The translations under genes and the position numbers were made by a program. From an uncultured Oscillospiraceae bacterium (GTDB taxonomy: Bacteria; Bacillota_A; Clostridia; Oscillospirales; Oscillospiraceae): a stretch of 24,666 nt of DNA. Below the pieces are notes generated by a model. It saw only the letters and a list, made by a program, of their open reading frames with translations. It did no database searches and was not told the origin of the DNA. This document shows positions 14,841 through 22,981 of this stretch, in pieces (within the stretch, counting starts at the first letter, position 1; each line of letters begins with the position of its first letter). Location: positions 1 through 24,666 of the forward strand of contig CAAEDK010000165.1 in NCBI GenBank assembly GCA_900754605.1, written 5' to 3'.

Positions 14841-15617
14841 ATGGTGCATTTTGTGGGGGCTGGGCCTGGCGGTCCAGATCTGATCACCCTTCGGGGAGCG
14901 GAACTGCTGGGTCGGGCAGACTGTGTGGTGTATGCTGGAAGTTTGGTGAATCCAGCTCTGCTGGGAATGGTTCGGGAGGGTATCCCGGTATATAACAGTG
15001 CCCAGATGACTTTGGAGCAGGTGCTGGAGGTGCTGGAGGAGACCCACCGCCGGGGGGGCGATACCGTCCGCCTCCACACTGGGGATCCCTGCCTATACGG
15101 AGCTATCCGGGAGCAGATGGATGCCCTGGATGCCCGGGGTATCCCATGGGATGTGACGCCGGGAGTATCTTCCTTCTGCGGGGCGGCGGCGGCAGCAGGG
15201 GAGGAGTACACTCTGCCGGGAGTGAGCCAGTCAGTGATCATTACCCGGATGGCCGGGCGTACCCCGGTGCCTGAGGGGGAGGATATTGCCTCCCTGGCCG
15301 CCCACGGAGCGACCATGGTGATCTTCCTGTCTGCCGGGATGTTGGAGGCGCTGTCGGAGGAACTGCAAAAGGGGGCCTATACGGCGGATACCCCGGCAGC
15401 GCTGGTGTATAAGGCCACCTGGCCGGAAGAGAAGGTGGTTCGCTGTACGGTGGGCACCCTCGCCCAGGCGGGTCGTGAGCACCGGATCTCTAAGACTGCC
15501 CTGGTGCTGGTGGGGGATTTTCTGGCCCACAGCTATCGGCGCAGTCTGCTGTACCATCCAGGATTTTCTACGGAGTACCGCCAGGGGGATGGCTCGGCGG
15601 AGTCAGGCCGGCCATGA
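14841..15617 (+). CDS. cbiF: Cobalt-precorrin-4 C11-methyltransferase CbiF
   Basis: 258 residues from ATG at 14841, which has CAAGGAG 7 bases upstream. An in-frame GTG at 14808 would add 11 non-conserved residues and is rejected as the start. Motifs are VHFVGAGPGGPDLITLRGAELL, then VVYAGSLVNPALL (typical of CbiF/CobM), RLHTGDPCLYGAIREQMDAL and VTPGVSSFCGAAAAAG. It transfers a methyl group from SAM to C11, before ring contraction products are opened by CbiG. Its stop overlaps the cbiG start by 4 bp. Confidence 0.96.
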   Translation: MVHFVGAGPGGPDLITLRGAELLGRADCVVYAGSLVNPALLGMVREGIPVYNSAQMTLEQVLEVLEETHRRGGDTVRLHTGDPCLYGAIREQMDALDARGIPWDVTPGVSSFCGAAAAAGEEYTLPGVSQSVIITRMAGRTPVPEGEDIASLAAHGATMVIFLSAGMLEALSEELQKGAYTADTPAALVYKATWPEEKVVRCTVGTLAQAGREHRISKTALVLVGDFLAHSYRRSLLYHPGFSTEYRQGDGSAESGRP

Positions 15618-16612
15618 GAGTGGAGCTTATCGCCTTCACAGCCCGGGGGAATGCCTTGGCGGAGCGGCTGGCGAAGGCACTGACTGGAGCGGGCTGTCCG
15701 GCCGCCTGCACTCGGGATGGCCTCCGGGTGGAGGAGTGGGCGGCCCGGGCATTCGGCCGGTCAGAGGCGCTGGTCTTTGTGGGGGCGGCGGGCATTGCCG
15801 TCCGGGCCATAGCCCCCTGCCTGCACCACAAGAGTACTGACCCGGCGGTGGTGGTGGTAGATGAGGCGGGACGGTACGCAGTGCCCATCCTGTCCGGCCA
15901 TCTGGGAGGTGCCAATGACCTGGCCCGACGGATTGCCGGCCTGACTGGGGCGGAGGCTGTGGTCACCACTGCCACTGACGTCAATGGTGTCTTTGCGGCA
16001 GACCAATGGGCGCGGCGTCAGGGACTGCTGGTTCCCTGGCCAGATCGAATTTTGGGGGTGTCCTCTCGCCTGTTGGCAGGGGAGGCGGTGTCCCTCTGGT
16101 CTCGGTGGCCGGTGTCTGGACCCCGGCCTGCTGGACTGCTCTGGGAGGAGCGGGACCGGGCAGATATTGTGGTGGACTGGATACCGCCCCGCCCGGAGGT
16201 CCTGTGGCTGTGCCCGTGTACCCTACGCGCAGGCGTGGGGTGCAGGCGCGGGACATCAGAAAAGGTCATTCGCACCCTGTTTGACCAAACGATGGAGGGC
16301 TTGGGCCTGCCAGCCAGGGCGGTGGGGGCGGTGTGCTCCATCGATCTGAAGGCGGATGAGCCGGGGCTGCTGGCATTTTCCAGGTCTTTGGGGCTGCCCC
16401 TGACGGTCTATCCAGCCGGGCAGCTGGCACGGGTGGAGGGCAGCGTTTCCCCCTCGCACTTTGTGGCTCAGGTCACCGGGGTGGACAATGTGTGCGAGCG
16501 GGCTGCCCTGGCGGAGGGCGGTGTGCTGCTGAAGAGCAAGACTGTCCAGGATGGGGTGACCCTGGCCCTGGCGGGTACGGAACCGAATTTGGATTGGAGG
16601 GAGCAGGTATGA
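15614..16612 (+). CDS. cbiG: Cobalt-precorrin-5A hydrolase CbiG
   Basis: 332 residues with the three regions of CbiG. The N-terminal domain has ARAFGRSEALVFVGAAGIAVRAIAP and LSGHLGGANDLARRIA. A variable middle follows, and the C-terminal domain contains CRRGTSEKVIRTLFDQ and a final SKTVQDGVTLALA. CbiG opens the delta-lactone of cobalt-precorrin-5A and releases acetaldehyde, the reaction that distinguishes the anaerobic route. There is an overlap of 4 bp on both sides, with cbiF and cbiH, indicating tight coupling. Cytoplasmic. Confidence 0.94.
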   Translation: MRVELIAFTARGNALAERLAKALTGAGCPAACTRDGLRVEEWAARAFGRSEALVFVGAAGIAVRAIAPCLHHKSTDPAVVVVDEAGRYAVPILSGHLGGANDLARRIAGLTGAEAVVTTATDVNGVFAADQWARRQGLLVPWPDRILGVSSRLLAGEAVSLWSRWPVSGPRPAGLLWEERDRADIVVDWIPPRPEVLWLCPCTLRAGVGCRRGTSEKVIRTLFDQTMEGLGLPARAVGAVCSIDLKADEPGLLAFSRSLGLPLTVYPAGQLARVEGSVSPSHFVAQVTGVDNVCERAALAEGGVLLKSKTVQDGVTLALAGTEPNLDWREQV

Positions 16613-17343
16613 AGCGGCTGTATGTGATTGGAATGGGCCCCGGCGGGGCGGAACAGCTGACACCCCAGGCGCTGCGAGCCCTGGAAGATAGTCAGGTGGT
16701 GTGCGGCTATACCACTTATATGGATCTGGCGCAGGCATTTCTAAAGGACAAAGAATTGGTGACTACCCCTATGACCCGGGAGCTGGAACGCTGCCGCATT
16801 GCTCTGGAGCGGGCAGCGGCAGGAGAGACCACCGCAATGATCTGCAGCGGGGATGCCGGGGTGTACGGCATGGCCGGACCGATCCTCCAGATGGCAGAGG
16901 AGTTCCCGGAAGTGGAGATCGAGGTGGTTCCGGGAATCACGGCGGCCCTGTCCGGCGCAGCTGTGCTGGGGGCGCCGCTGATGCATGACTTTGCGGTGAT
17001 CTCGCTGTCCGATCTGCTTACTCCATGGGAAGTGATTGAAAAGCGGCTGGACTGCGCTGGCGCAGGGGACTTTGTGATCTGTCTCTATAACCCCATGAGC
17101 CGCCGGCGGCAGGACCGCCTGGCCCGGGCCTGTGCTATTCTGAGGAAGTACCGGATGGGGACGACGGTGTGCGGTTGGGTGAAGAATATCGGACGAACGG
17201 GGGAGGAGCGCCGTCTGCTGACCCTGGAAGAGCTGGAGGCAGAGCAGGTGGATATGTTTACCACTGTGTTCATCGGAGCATCCTCCACCCAGCTTCTGTC
17301 TGGGCGGATGGTCACCCCCAGAGGGTACGAGGCCAAGGTATGA
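16609..17343 (+). CDS. cbiH: Cobalt-precorrin-3 C17-methyltransferase CbiH
   Basis: 244 residues from ATG at 16609 (ATGA overlap with cbiG). The open frame continues upstream, but those residues are out of family. The start MKRLYVIGMGPGGAEQLTPQ is the SAM motif. CGYTTYMDL, SGDAGVYGMAGPILQ and VVPGITAALSGAAVLGAPL are CbiH/CobJ blocks, and LYNPMSRRRQDRL is a strong marker of this subfamily. The enzyme methylates C17 and drives ring contraction, forming the lactone that CbiG later opens. It ends with a 4-bp overlap into cbiJ. Confidence 0.95.
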   Translation: MKRLYVIGMGPGGAEQLTPQALRALEDSQVVCGYTTYMDLAQAFLKDKELVTTPMTRELERCRIALERAAAGETTAMICSGDAGVYGMAGPILQMAEEFPEVEIEVVPGITAALSGAAVLGAPLMHDFAVISLSDLLTPWEVIEKRLDCAGAGDFVICLYNPMSRRRQDRLARACAILRKYRMGTTVCGWVKNIGRTGEERRLLTLEELEAEQVDMFTTVFIGASSTQLLSGRMVTPRGYEAKV

Positions 17344-18098
17344 GTATCCTGATTTTCGGCGGCACCACCGAGGGCCGCCTGCTGGCCCAGGAATTGTCCC
17401 GTCATGGTCTTTCTGCCTGGGTCAGCGTAGCCACCCCGCTGGGGGCGGAGGAACTAACCGGCCTGCCGGGAATTACCCCTCTGGTGGGGCGGAAAACGGA
17501 GGGGGAGATGGCGAAGCTGCTCCGGGGCTTTTCTCGGTGCGTAGATGCTACACATCCCTATGCGACAGAGGTCTCTGCCAACATCCGGGATGCCTGTGCC
17601 GAAACAGGGGTGCCGCTGCGGCGGCTGCTGCGGGATCCGGGCGGCAGTTTTACAGGGATCCGAGTGGACAGCCCGGAGGAAGCTGCATCCTTCTTAGCGA
17701 AACAGATGGGCAATATTCTATTGGCAATCGGAGCCAAAGGACTGCCTGCGTTTTCCGGACTGGACTCTGTACGCCTCTATCCCCGGGTGCTGCCTGTGGA
17801 AGAGAGCCTGGCGGCTTGCCGCCGTGCGGGGATCCCAACCCGAAACATCATCGCCATGCACGGGCCATTTTCACGGGCACTGAATGCGGCCATCTTAGAG
17901 CAGTACCGCATCCGGTGGATGGTCACCAAAGACGGAGGCGCAGCGGGGGGCTTTGGAGAAAAGCTGGCCGCTGCCCGGGACGCTGGGGCGGAACTGGTGG
18001 TTATCGGCCGCCCAGAGGAGATGGGAGATGGCCTGGAGAATGTATTGGCGTGGCTGTTGGAGACTGAAGATCGGAAGGAGGTATCGGCATGGAAGTGA
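17340..18098 (+). CDS. cbiJ: Cobalt-precorrin-6A reductase CbiJ
   Basis: 252 residues from ATG at 17340. The first residues ILIFGGTTEGRLLAQEL are the dinucleotide-binding motif of CbiJ/CobK. VDATHPYATEVSANIRDAC and AMHGPFSRALNAAILEQY are the two other diagnostic blocks, and WMVTKDGGAAGGFGEKLAAA is typical of the C-terminal half. It reduces cobalt-precorrin-6A with NADH or NADPH. The gene overlaps cbiH by 4 bp and cbiET by 10 bp. Confidence 0.94.
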   Translation: MSILIFGGTTEGRLLAQELSRHGLSAWVSVATPLGAEELTGLPGITPLVGRKTEGEMAKLLRGFSRCVDATHPYATEVSANIRDACAETGVPLRRLLRDPGGSFTGIRVDSPEEAASFLAKQMGNILLAIGAKGLPAFSGLDSVRLYPRVLPVEESLAACRRAGIPTRNIIAMHGPFSRALNAAILEQYRIRWMVTKDGGAAGGFGEKLAAARDAGAELVVIGRPEEMGDGLENVLAWLLETEDRKEVSAWK

Positions 18099-19306
18099 CC
18101 CTCATTGGTATGGGACCAGGTGATCCCTCCAACTTGACCAGCAGTGCGCTGGCGGCCTTGGAGCGAGCGGACGTCCTCATTGGCTCCCGCCGTCTGGTGG
18201 AGGGCTGCGCCCTGTCGCCGGAGGCCAAGCGTTTTTCTTCCACAAAATCTGCTGAGATTGTGGAAATCCTGGCCAGCAGTCCGTGGGAATGTCCATGTGT
18301 GCTGTACAGCGGGGATACAGGATTTCATTCCGGGACCCGGACTCTGCTCCCCCTGCTGGAGGAGCGTGGGATCAGATGGAGGGTGCTCCCGGGTGTGTCC
18401 AGTATGCAGTATTTTGCCGCTCAGCTGGGTCGTCCCTGGCAGGAGTGGCAGGTGGTCTCCGCTCACGGGCTGGCCTGCGATCCAGTAGGGGAGGTGCTGG
18501 CTGCCCATGGACGGCCTGTGTTCTTTCTCACCGGCGGAGCTGGCGGGGCGGCGGCCCTGTGCCGCCGTCTGGCTCAGGCTGGATTGGGCAGTTTGCCTGC
18601 CGCGGTGGGGGAGGCGCTGTCCTACCCGGAGGAGCGGATCGTGGAGGCCCAGGTCTGGGAACTGGCGGAGCAGGAGTTTTCCACATTGTCCGTCCTGCTT
18701 GTGGACGGAGCGGCTCCCGTCTGGCCGGTGCGCTCCCAGGGGATCGACGATGGGGCCTTTCTACGGGGGGAGGTCCCCATGACCAAGCAGGAGGTGCGGG
18801 CCGCCGCCCTGGCCAAGCTGGAGGTACGGGACGGGGCGGTCTACTGGGATGTGGGAGCCGGAACGGGCTCAGTGTCTGTGGAGTTGGCTCTGCTGGCCCC
18901 AAGAAGTCCGGTATATGCTGTGGAATATAAGGGGGAGGCCTGTGCCCTGATCCGAGCCAACCGGGAGCGGTTCGGGGCATATAACCTGGTGTTGGCTGAG
19001 GGACGCGCACCAGCGGCCTTAGCGGATCTCCCTGCCCCGGATGGGGTGTTCATTGGAGGCTCTGAGGGGGAACTGATCCCGATTCTGGAGGCGGCCTTGA
19101 GCCGGAATCCGGCGGTCCGCTTCTGTGTGACCGCCATTGCGGTGGAAACTCTTGGGGTGGCAGTGGCCGCTTTTACCCAGCTGGGGATGAGCCCCCAAAT
19201 TACCCAGATCACTGTGGCCCGCAGCCGCCGGGCAGGGGAACGGAACCTGATGCTGGGTCAGAACCCGGTATGGATCATAACAGGACAAAAGGAGGCGCTG
19301 CTGTGA
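18089..19306 (+). CDS. cbiET: Fused cobalt-precorrin-7 C5- and -6B C15-methyltransferase (CbiE-CbiT)
   Basis: 405 residues, equal to the sum of CbiE and CbiT. Residues 1 to about 205 are a CbiE methyltransferase (MEVTLIGMGPGDPSNLTSSA, LYSGDTGFHSGTRTLLPLL, LPGVSSMQYFAAQLG). From about residue 228 (PMTKQEVRAAALAKL) begins a CbiT class I methyltransferase with its SAM-binding DVGAGTGSVSVELA near residue 254 and the FIGGSEGE block. It performs C5 and C15 methylation and loss of the C12 acetate carboxyl group. The aerobic homologue CobL is always fused, while in anaerobic-route organisms fused and split forms both occur. It overlaps cbiJ by 10 bp and cbiC by 4 bp. Confidence 0.95.
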   Translation: MEVTLIGMGPGDPSNLTSSALAALERADVLIGSRRLVEGCALSPEAKRFSSTKSAEIVEILASSPWECPCVLYSGDTGFHSGTRTLLPLLEERGIRWRVLPGVSSMQYFAAQLGRPWQEWQVVSAHGLACDPVGEVLAAHGRPVFFLTGGAGGAAALCRRLAQAGLGSLPAAVGEALSYPEERIVEAQVWELAEQEFSTLSVLLVDGAAPVWPVRSQGIDDGAFLRGEVPMTKQEVRAAALAKLEVRDGAVYWDVGAGTGSVSVELALLAPRSPVYAVEYKGEACALIRANRERFGAYNLVLAEGRAPAALADLPAPDGVFIGGSEGELIPILEAALSRNPAVRFCVTAIAVETLGVAVAAFTQLGMSPQITQITVARSRRAGERNLMLGQNPVWIITGQKEALL

Positions 19307-19953
19307 AGCTGGAGCACGGAACCCCCAGGAAAATCGAGGGGGAGAGCATGCGGATCATTGGTCAGGAGTTGGAGGCGATGGGAATCATCTTGCCTGCTGA
19401 CTGCGAAGCGGTGGTAAAGCGGGCCATTCACACCACAGCGGACTTCGACTATGCACAGAACCTGCAATTTACTCCTGGGGCAGTAGAGGCGGGAGTGGCT
19501 GCGCTCCGGGCTGGGACTGCCCTGGTGACGGATACCAATATGGCCCTGTCCGGGGTGAACCGTGGGGCTTGTGAGCAGTTGAACGTGGAGCGCTTCTGCT
19601 ATATGGCAGATCCTCAGGTGGCGGAGCGGGCCCAGGCGGAGCACACCACCCGGGCGGCGGCCGCGGTGGACCGCTGGGCGGCGGAGCATCCGAAGGGAAT
19701 TTTTGCTGTGGGCAATGCCCCTACCGCTTTGCTCCGTTTGGCAGAGTGGATGGAGACAGGTAAAATGCGCCCAGCCTTGGTCATTGGAGCTCCAGTAGGT
19801 TTCGTTAACGTGGTGGAGAGCAAGGAACGTATCTGGTCCGTGTGCCAAGACGTGGGGGTTCCGGCCATTGTGTCCATGGGCCGTAAGGGAGGCTCTACAG
19901 TGGCGGCGGCTGTGTGCAACGCCCTGCTGTATCAGGCCGCAGGTCTGCGATAG
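19303..19953 (+). CDS. cbiC: Cobalt-precorrin-8 methylmutase CbiC
   Basis: 216 residues from a GTG at 19303, chosen because AAAAGGAGG sits 7 bases upstream and the start overlaps the cbiET stop by 4 bp. An upstream ATG at 19270 would add 11 residues without family similarity. The catalytic histidine falls at position 43 in AIHTTADFDY, the same number as in characterised CobH. TDTNMALSGVNR and GNAPTALLRL are further family blocks. It moves the C11 methyl group to C12, giving cobyrinic acid. Last gene of the operon, followed at once by a terminator. cbiA, the next pathway enzyme, is not in the window. Confidence 0.96.
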   Translation: MKLEHGTPRKIEGESMRIIGQELEAMGIILPADCEAVVKRAIHTTADFDYAQNLQFTPGAVEAGVAALRAGTALVTDTNMALSGVNRGACEQLNVERFCYMADPQVAERAQAEHTTRAAAAVDRWAAEHPKGIFAVGNAPTALLRLAEWMETGKMRPALVIGAPVGFVNVVESKERIWSVCQDVGVPAIVSMGRKGGSTVAAAVCNALLYQAAGLR

Positions 19954-20004
19954 AAAAAACAGCGCCTAAGTCTGCGAGAGATGCAGATTCGGGCGCTGTT
20001 TTTT
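19954..20004. terminator. Bidirectional terminator between cbiC and lysO
   Basis: AAAAAACAGCGCC (19954-19966) pairs perfectly with GGCGCTGTTTTTT (19992-20004), and an inner TCTGC/GCAGA stem closes the loop. The stem starts immediately after the cbiC stop. Because one arm begins with six A and the other ends in a T-run, it can terminate the cobalamin operon on the plus strand and lysO on the minus strand. Confidence 0.93.
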
Positions 20005-20021
20005 TATTGGTCTATTCTCGA

Positions 20022-21008
20022 TTAGAAGGGGAGTGCGATGATGGCAGGTACCAGAAATGGGACGGATAGGGAGAGGACCGCGCCAGAGGTGAAGGCATAA
20101 AGAGCCATCCGGTCACTGGTGGCGCTGACCACCACGGGAAGAACGGTGTCCATGGCGGTGGCGCCGGGGAGGGCCACTGCTTCGATGTATCCGATCCGCT
20201 GGGCCACCATCGGGACTGCCATAATGGAGAGAAGTTCATGCATGATATTAGACAAAAAGGCGGTGGCAGAGACGCTCAGGGAGTAGGGGGCCAGCAGGGT
20301 GGGAGCCAGGGAGTACCAGCCGAAGCCGGCAGCTGCGGCAGCGCAGTCCTTGACACCCATGGGGAGAAAGAAGCCGACCAGTGCGGTGAGAGTCAGTGTA
20401 CCTACCGCTGTGGCTATGGGGACCAGAAATACACGGAAGCCGGCAGCCCGGATGTCCTGGAGCATATTCCCCTGGCGTCCCATGTCCAGCCCAACCAAGA
20501 AGAGAAGAAGATAGAGCCCTAAGTTGATCACTGCTCCGCAGTGGGCGGTGACTTCGGGGGGCAGGAGGAAGTGACCTGCCAGCATCCCAAGAACCACGGT
20601 CACCACGATCAGGATGGTGAGGGTGTGATCTACATGGACTTGATCCTTTTCCTGGGCAGTTTCCTCCTGGGTGGCCTCATTCCGGGCGCGTCCCTGGGCA
20701 TCCAGCTTCAGAAGATACTTTCGCAGGATATGGACGGCCAGCAGGCTGCCGATCATGGAGGTGAGGGTGATGATGAGGGCGTTGAGGCCGATGGTGGCCA
20801 GGGATGTCACAATTTCATCGTTTGCCCCCAACTCTGCTCCCAGTGTAACAATGAGGAGCAAAAGGGCTGCGGTCTGAAACCGTCCAAGCCAGGGCATGGG
20901 GCGGGACTGGACAGCGGGGCGGGAGCCAAGGAAGGCACCCAGAACGACAAGAGCAAGGTAGACGACAAGATTCAGAAGGGTGCTGGACAACTGCTGCAAG
21001 TTTATCAA
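20022..21008 (-). CDS. lysO: LysO (DUF340) family lysine exporter
   Basis: 328 residues, mostly membrane helices (about eight to ten). There is a charged cytoplasmic stretch near 105-128 that is Glu/Gln-rich. The family blocks are VTLGAELGANDEIVTSL in the first half, LLLFLVGLDMGRQGNML, and GFGWYSLAPTLLAPYSL followed by SNIMHELLSIMAVPM with acidic residues inside membrane segments. E. coli LysO (YbjE) exports L-lysine and its analogue thialysine. The role here is by homology. The assigned start is TTG at 21008, with only a weak GAAAGAGAG close by; another TTG at 20999 is possible. It lies between thrS and the bidirectional terminator. No lysine riboswitch is visible upstream. Confidence 0.82.
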   Translation of the reverse strand: MINLQQLSSTLLNLVVYLALVVLGAFLGSRPAVQSRPMPWLGRFQTAALLLLIVTLGAELGANDEIVTSLATIGLNALIITLTSMIGSLLAVHILRKYLLKLDAQGRARNEATQEETAQEKDQVHVDHTLTILIVVTVVLGMLAGHFLLPPEVTAHCGAVINLGLYLLLFLVGLDMGRQGNMLQDIRAAGFRVFLVPIATAVGTLTLTALVGFFLPMGVKDCAAAAAGFGWYSLAPTLLAPYSLSVSATAFLSNIMHELLSIMAVPMVAQRIGYIEAVALPGATAMDTVLPVVVSATSDRMALYAFTSGAVLSLSVPFLVPAIIALPF

Positions 21009-21035
21009 CTCTCTTTCTGAAAAATAGAAAACACC

Positions 21036-21078
21036 GGACGGCGCAGGTGCAGTGATACGATGGGATCACGGTGCGTCC
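21036..21078 (-). other. Imperfect dyad before lysO
   Basis: GGACG/CGTCC outer arms and GTGAT/ATCAC inner arms (plus-strand 21052-21056 and 21065-21069) flank an 8-base centre. On the minus strand the structure is followed by a T-rich run (GTGTTTTCTATTTTT). It may be part of the thrS terminator or a regulatory site for lysO. Confidence 0.35.
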
Positions 21079-21087
21079 AGTCCAGAG

Positions 21088-21127
21088 GCGGGGCGCGCCC
21101 CGCGCTACCTGATAGACAGCGCGGGGC
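21088..21127 (-). terminator. GC-rich terminator-like hairpin after thrS
   Basis: Stem GCCCCGCGCT (21097-21106) with AGCGCGGGGC (21118-21127) and an 11-base loop, about 16 bases after the thrS stop. The arm is shared with a 16-bp perfect palindrome GCGGGGCGCGCCCCGC (21088-21103), so two mutually exclusive folds exist. No U-tract follows directly, so termination strength is uncertain. Confidence 0.55.
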
Positions 21128-21142
21128 ACGGTTTGCTTGGGT

Positions 21143-22906
21143 TTACTTGATGGCCTGGGTGCGGACCTCTTCGCCCAGAAGCTGGGCGAAGGCATCAAGA
21201 CTCATAGCGCCCAGATCCTCACCGGAGCGGTGACGGACAGAGACAGTTCCGTTTTCCATGTCTCGGTCGCCCACCACCAACATATAGGGGATCTTCTCCA
21301 TCGTGGCTTCGCGGATCTTTTTGCCGATCTTCTCGTTCCGGTGGTCAACCTCTACACGGAAGCCCAGTTGATCCAGAGACTTGGAGACCTGGTCAGCGTA
21401 GTCGGAAGCACGGTCAGTGACGGGGAGCACCTTTACCTGGACGGGACTGAGCCAGGCGGGGAAAGCGCCGGCAAAGTGCTCGGTGATGACGCCGATGAAC
21501 CGCTCGATGGAGCCCAGCACCACGCGGTGGATCATGACAGGACGGTGCTTCTGGCCATCCTCACCGGTGTACTCCAGCTCGAAGCGCTCCGGCAGCTGGC
21601 TGTCCAGCTGGATGGTGCCGCACTGCCAGGTGCGTCCCAGGGAGTCGGCCAGATGGAAGTCCAGCTTGGGACCATAGAATGCGCCGTCTCCTTCGTTGAT
21701 GACAAAATCCTTGCCCATAGCGGTAATGGCATTTTTCAGAATGTCCTGGTTACGCTCCCACTCCTCTACACTGCCGATATGATCCTCAGGCATAGTGGAC
21801 AGCTCGATGGTGTAGCTCAGACCAAAGACAGAGTAGACTTCGTCAAACAGGCGGACGGTCTCCTGGATCACATCCTGCATCTGATCCCGGGTCATAAAGA
21901 CATGGGCGTCGTCCTGGTTGAAGCAGCGGACGCGGAACAGGCCGTGAAGGGCACCGGAGAGCTCATGACGGTGGACCAGGCCAATCTCGCCAACCCGCAA
22001 AGGCAACTCCTTATAGGAGTGGGGCTGGCTGGCGTAGACCAGCATTCCACCGGGGCAGTTCATGGGCTTGACGGCGAAGTCCACATCGTCGATGACGGTG
22101 GTGTACATATTATTCTTGTAGTGGTCCCAGTGGCCGGAACGCTCCCACAGCTGACGATTGAGCATGATGGGGGTGGAGATCTCTACATAGCCGTATTTCT
22201 TATGAACCTGGCGCCAGTAGTCCAACAGAGTGTTTTTCAGGGTCATGCCCTTGGGGAGGAAGAAGGGGAAGCCGGGGCCCTCGTCCCGAAGCATAAACAG
22301 CCCCAGTTCCTTGCCCAATTTCCGGTGATCCCGCTTCTTGGCCTCTTCGATTCTGGCCAGATAGGCGTCCAGCTCATCCTTTTTGGGGAAAGCGATGCCG
22401 TAGATCCGCTGAAGGGTCTCGCGGTTGGAGTCGCCCCGCCAATAGGCGGCGTTGCAGGCAGTAAGTTTCAGGGCATTGCCTTTGATGCGGCCGGTGGAGT
22501 CCAGATGGGGACCGGCACACAGGTCGGTGAACTCACCCTGCTTATAGAAGGAGATATGAGCGTCCTCAGGAAGATCCTGAATCAACTCCACCTTGAAGGG
22601 CTCCTCCTTCTCCTCCATGAACTGGATGGCCTCGGCCCGGGGCAGCTCGAACCGCTCCAGCTTCAGCTTCTCCTTGCAGATCTTCCGCATCTCGGCCTCG
22701 ATCTGCTCCAGGTGCTCCGGAGTGAAGGCGAAGGGGGCATCCATGTCGTAGTACCAGCCCTCATCGATGGAGGGGCCGATGGCCAGCTTTACCTCGGGCC
22801 ACAGACGCTTGACCGCTTGGGCCATCACATGGGAACAGGTGTGCCAGTAGGTCTGGCGGTACTCGGGATTTTCAAAGGTAAACTCATTTTTGACTTCTTC
22901 AGACAT
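21143..22906 (-). CDS. thrS: Threonyl-tRNA synthetase lacking the TGS domain
   Basis: 587 residues, about 55 shorter than E. coli ThrRS because the N-terminal TGS domain is absent. The protein starts directly at the editing domain. Editing residues are intact: H22 and H26 in HTCSHVM, C130 and H134 in LCAGPH. The catalytic domain has the zinc ligands C284 (MNCPGG), His in DDAHVF and His in MIHRVVLGS, plus motif 2 (LHGLFRVRCFNQDDAH). The C-terminal anticodon domain contains VKVLPVTDRASDYADQV and IPYMLVVGDRDMENGTVSVR. It charges tRNA-Thr with threonine and hydrolyses Ser-tRNA-Thr. AAAGGAG precedes the ATG. Expression should be controlled by the T-box leader and its own promoter. Confidence 0.97.
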   Translation of the reverse strand: MSEEVKNEFTFENPEYRQTYWHTCSHVMAQAVKRLWPEVKLAIGPSIDEGWYYDMDAPFAFTPEHLEQIEAEMRKICKEKLKLERFELPRAEAIQFMEEKEEPFKVELIQDLPEDAHISFYKQGEFTDLCAGPHLDSTGRIKGNALKLTACNAAYWRGDSNRETLQRIYGIAFPKKDELDAYLARIEEAKKRDHRKLGKELGLFMLRDEGPGFPFFLPKGMTLKNTLLDYWRQVHKKYGYVEISTPIMLNRQLWERSGHWDHYKNNMYTTVIDDVDFAVKPMNCPGGMLVYASQPHSYKELPLRVGEIGLVHRHELSGALHGLFRVRCFNQDDAHVFMTRDQMQDVIQETVRLFDEVYSVFGLSYTIELSTMPEDHIGSVEEWERNQDILKNAITAMGKDFVINEGDGAFYGPKLDFHLADSLGRTWQCGTIQLDSQLPERFELEYTGEDGQKHRPVMIHRVVLGSIERFIGVITEHFAGAFPAWLSPVQVKVLPVTDRASDYADQVSKSLDQLGFRVEVDHRNEKIGKKIREATMEKIPYMLVVGDRDMENGTVSVRHRSGEDLGAMSLDAFAQLLGEEVRTQAIK

Positions 22907-22942
22907 GACAAAAACTCCTTTCCGATGTTGAGGGGAAAGAAC

Positions 22943-22981
22943 AAAAAACGCTCCACCCCTGAGATGTGTCAGGGGTGAAGC
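22943..22981 (-). terminator. T-box-controlled terminator of the thrS leader
   Basis: On the minus strand GCTTCACCCCTGA pairs with TCAGGGGTGGAGC (13 bp, one wobble) and is followed directly by a run of six T. It lies between the T-box motif and the thrS ribosome site, and is the structure the antiterminator would disrupt. Confidence 0.88.

Noticed and set aside
16492..16608. N-terminal extension of cbiH into cbiG
   Set aside because: Residues before MKRLYVIGMGPGG are a shifted reading of cbiG; the 4-bp ATGA overlap at 16609 is the natural start.
20022..21142. Lysine riboswitch controlling lysO
   Set aside because: The 134-bp spacer also carries the end of the thrS transcript and lacks the long multi-helix core expected for that riboswitch.
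21137..22978. A 613-codon open frame on the plus strand spanning all of thrS
   Set aside because: It is the antisense of an unambiguous, full-length threonyl-tRNA synthetase. High G+C content removes stop codons from the opposite strand, and the translated product has no recognisable domain.
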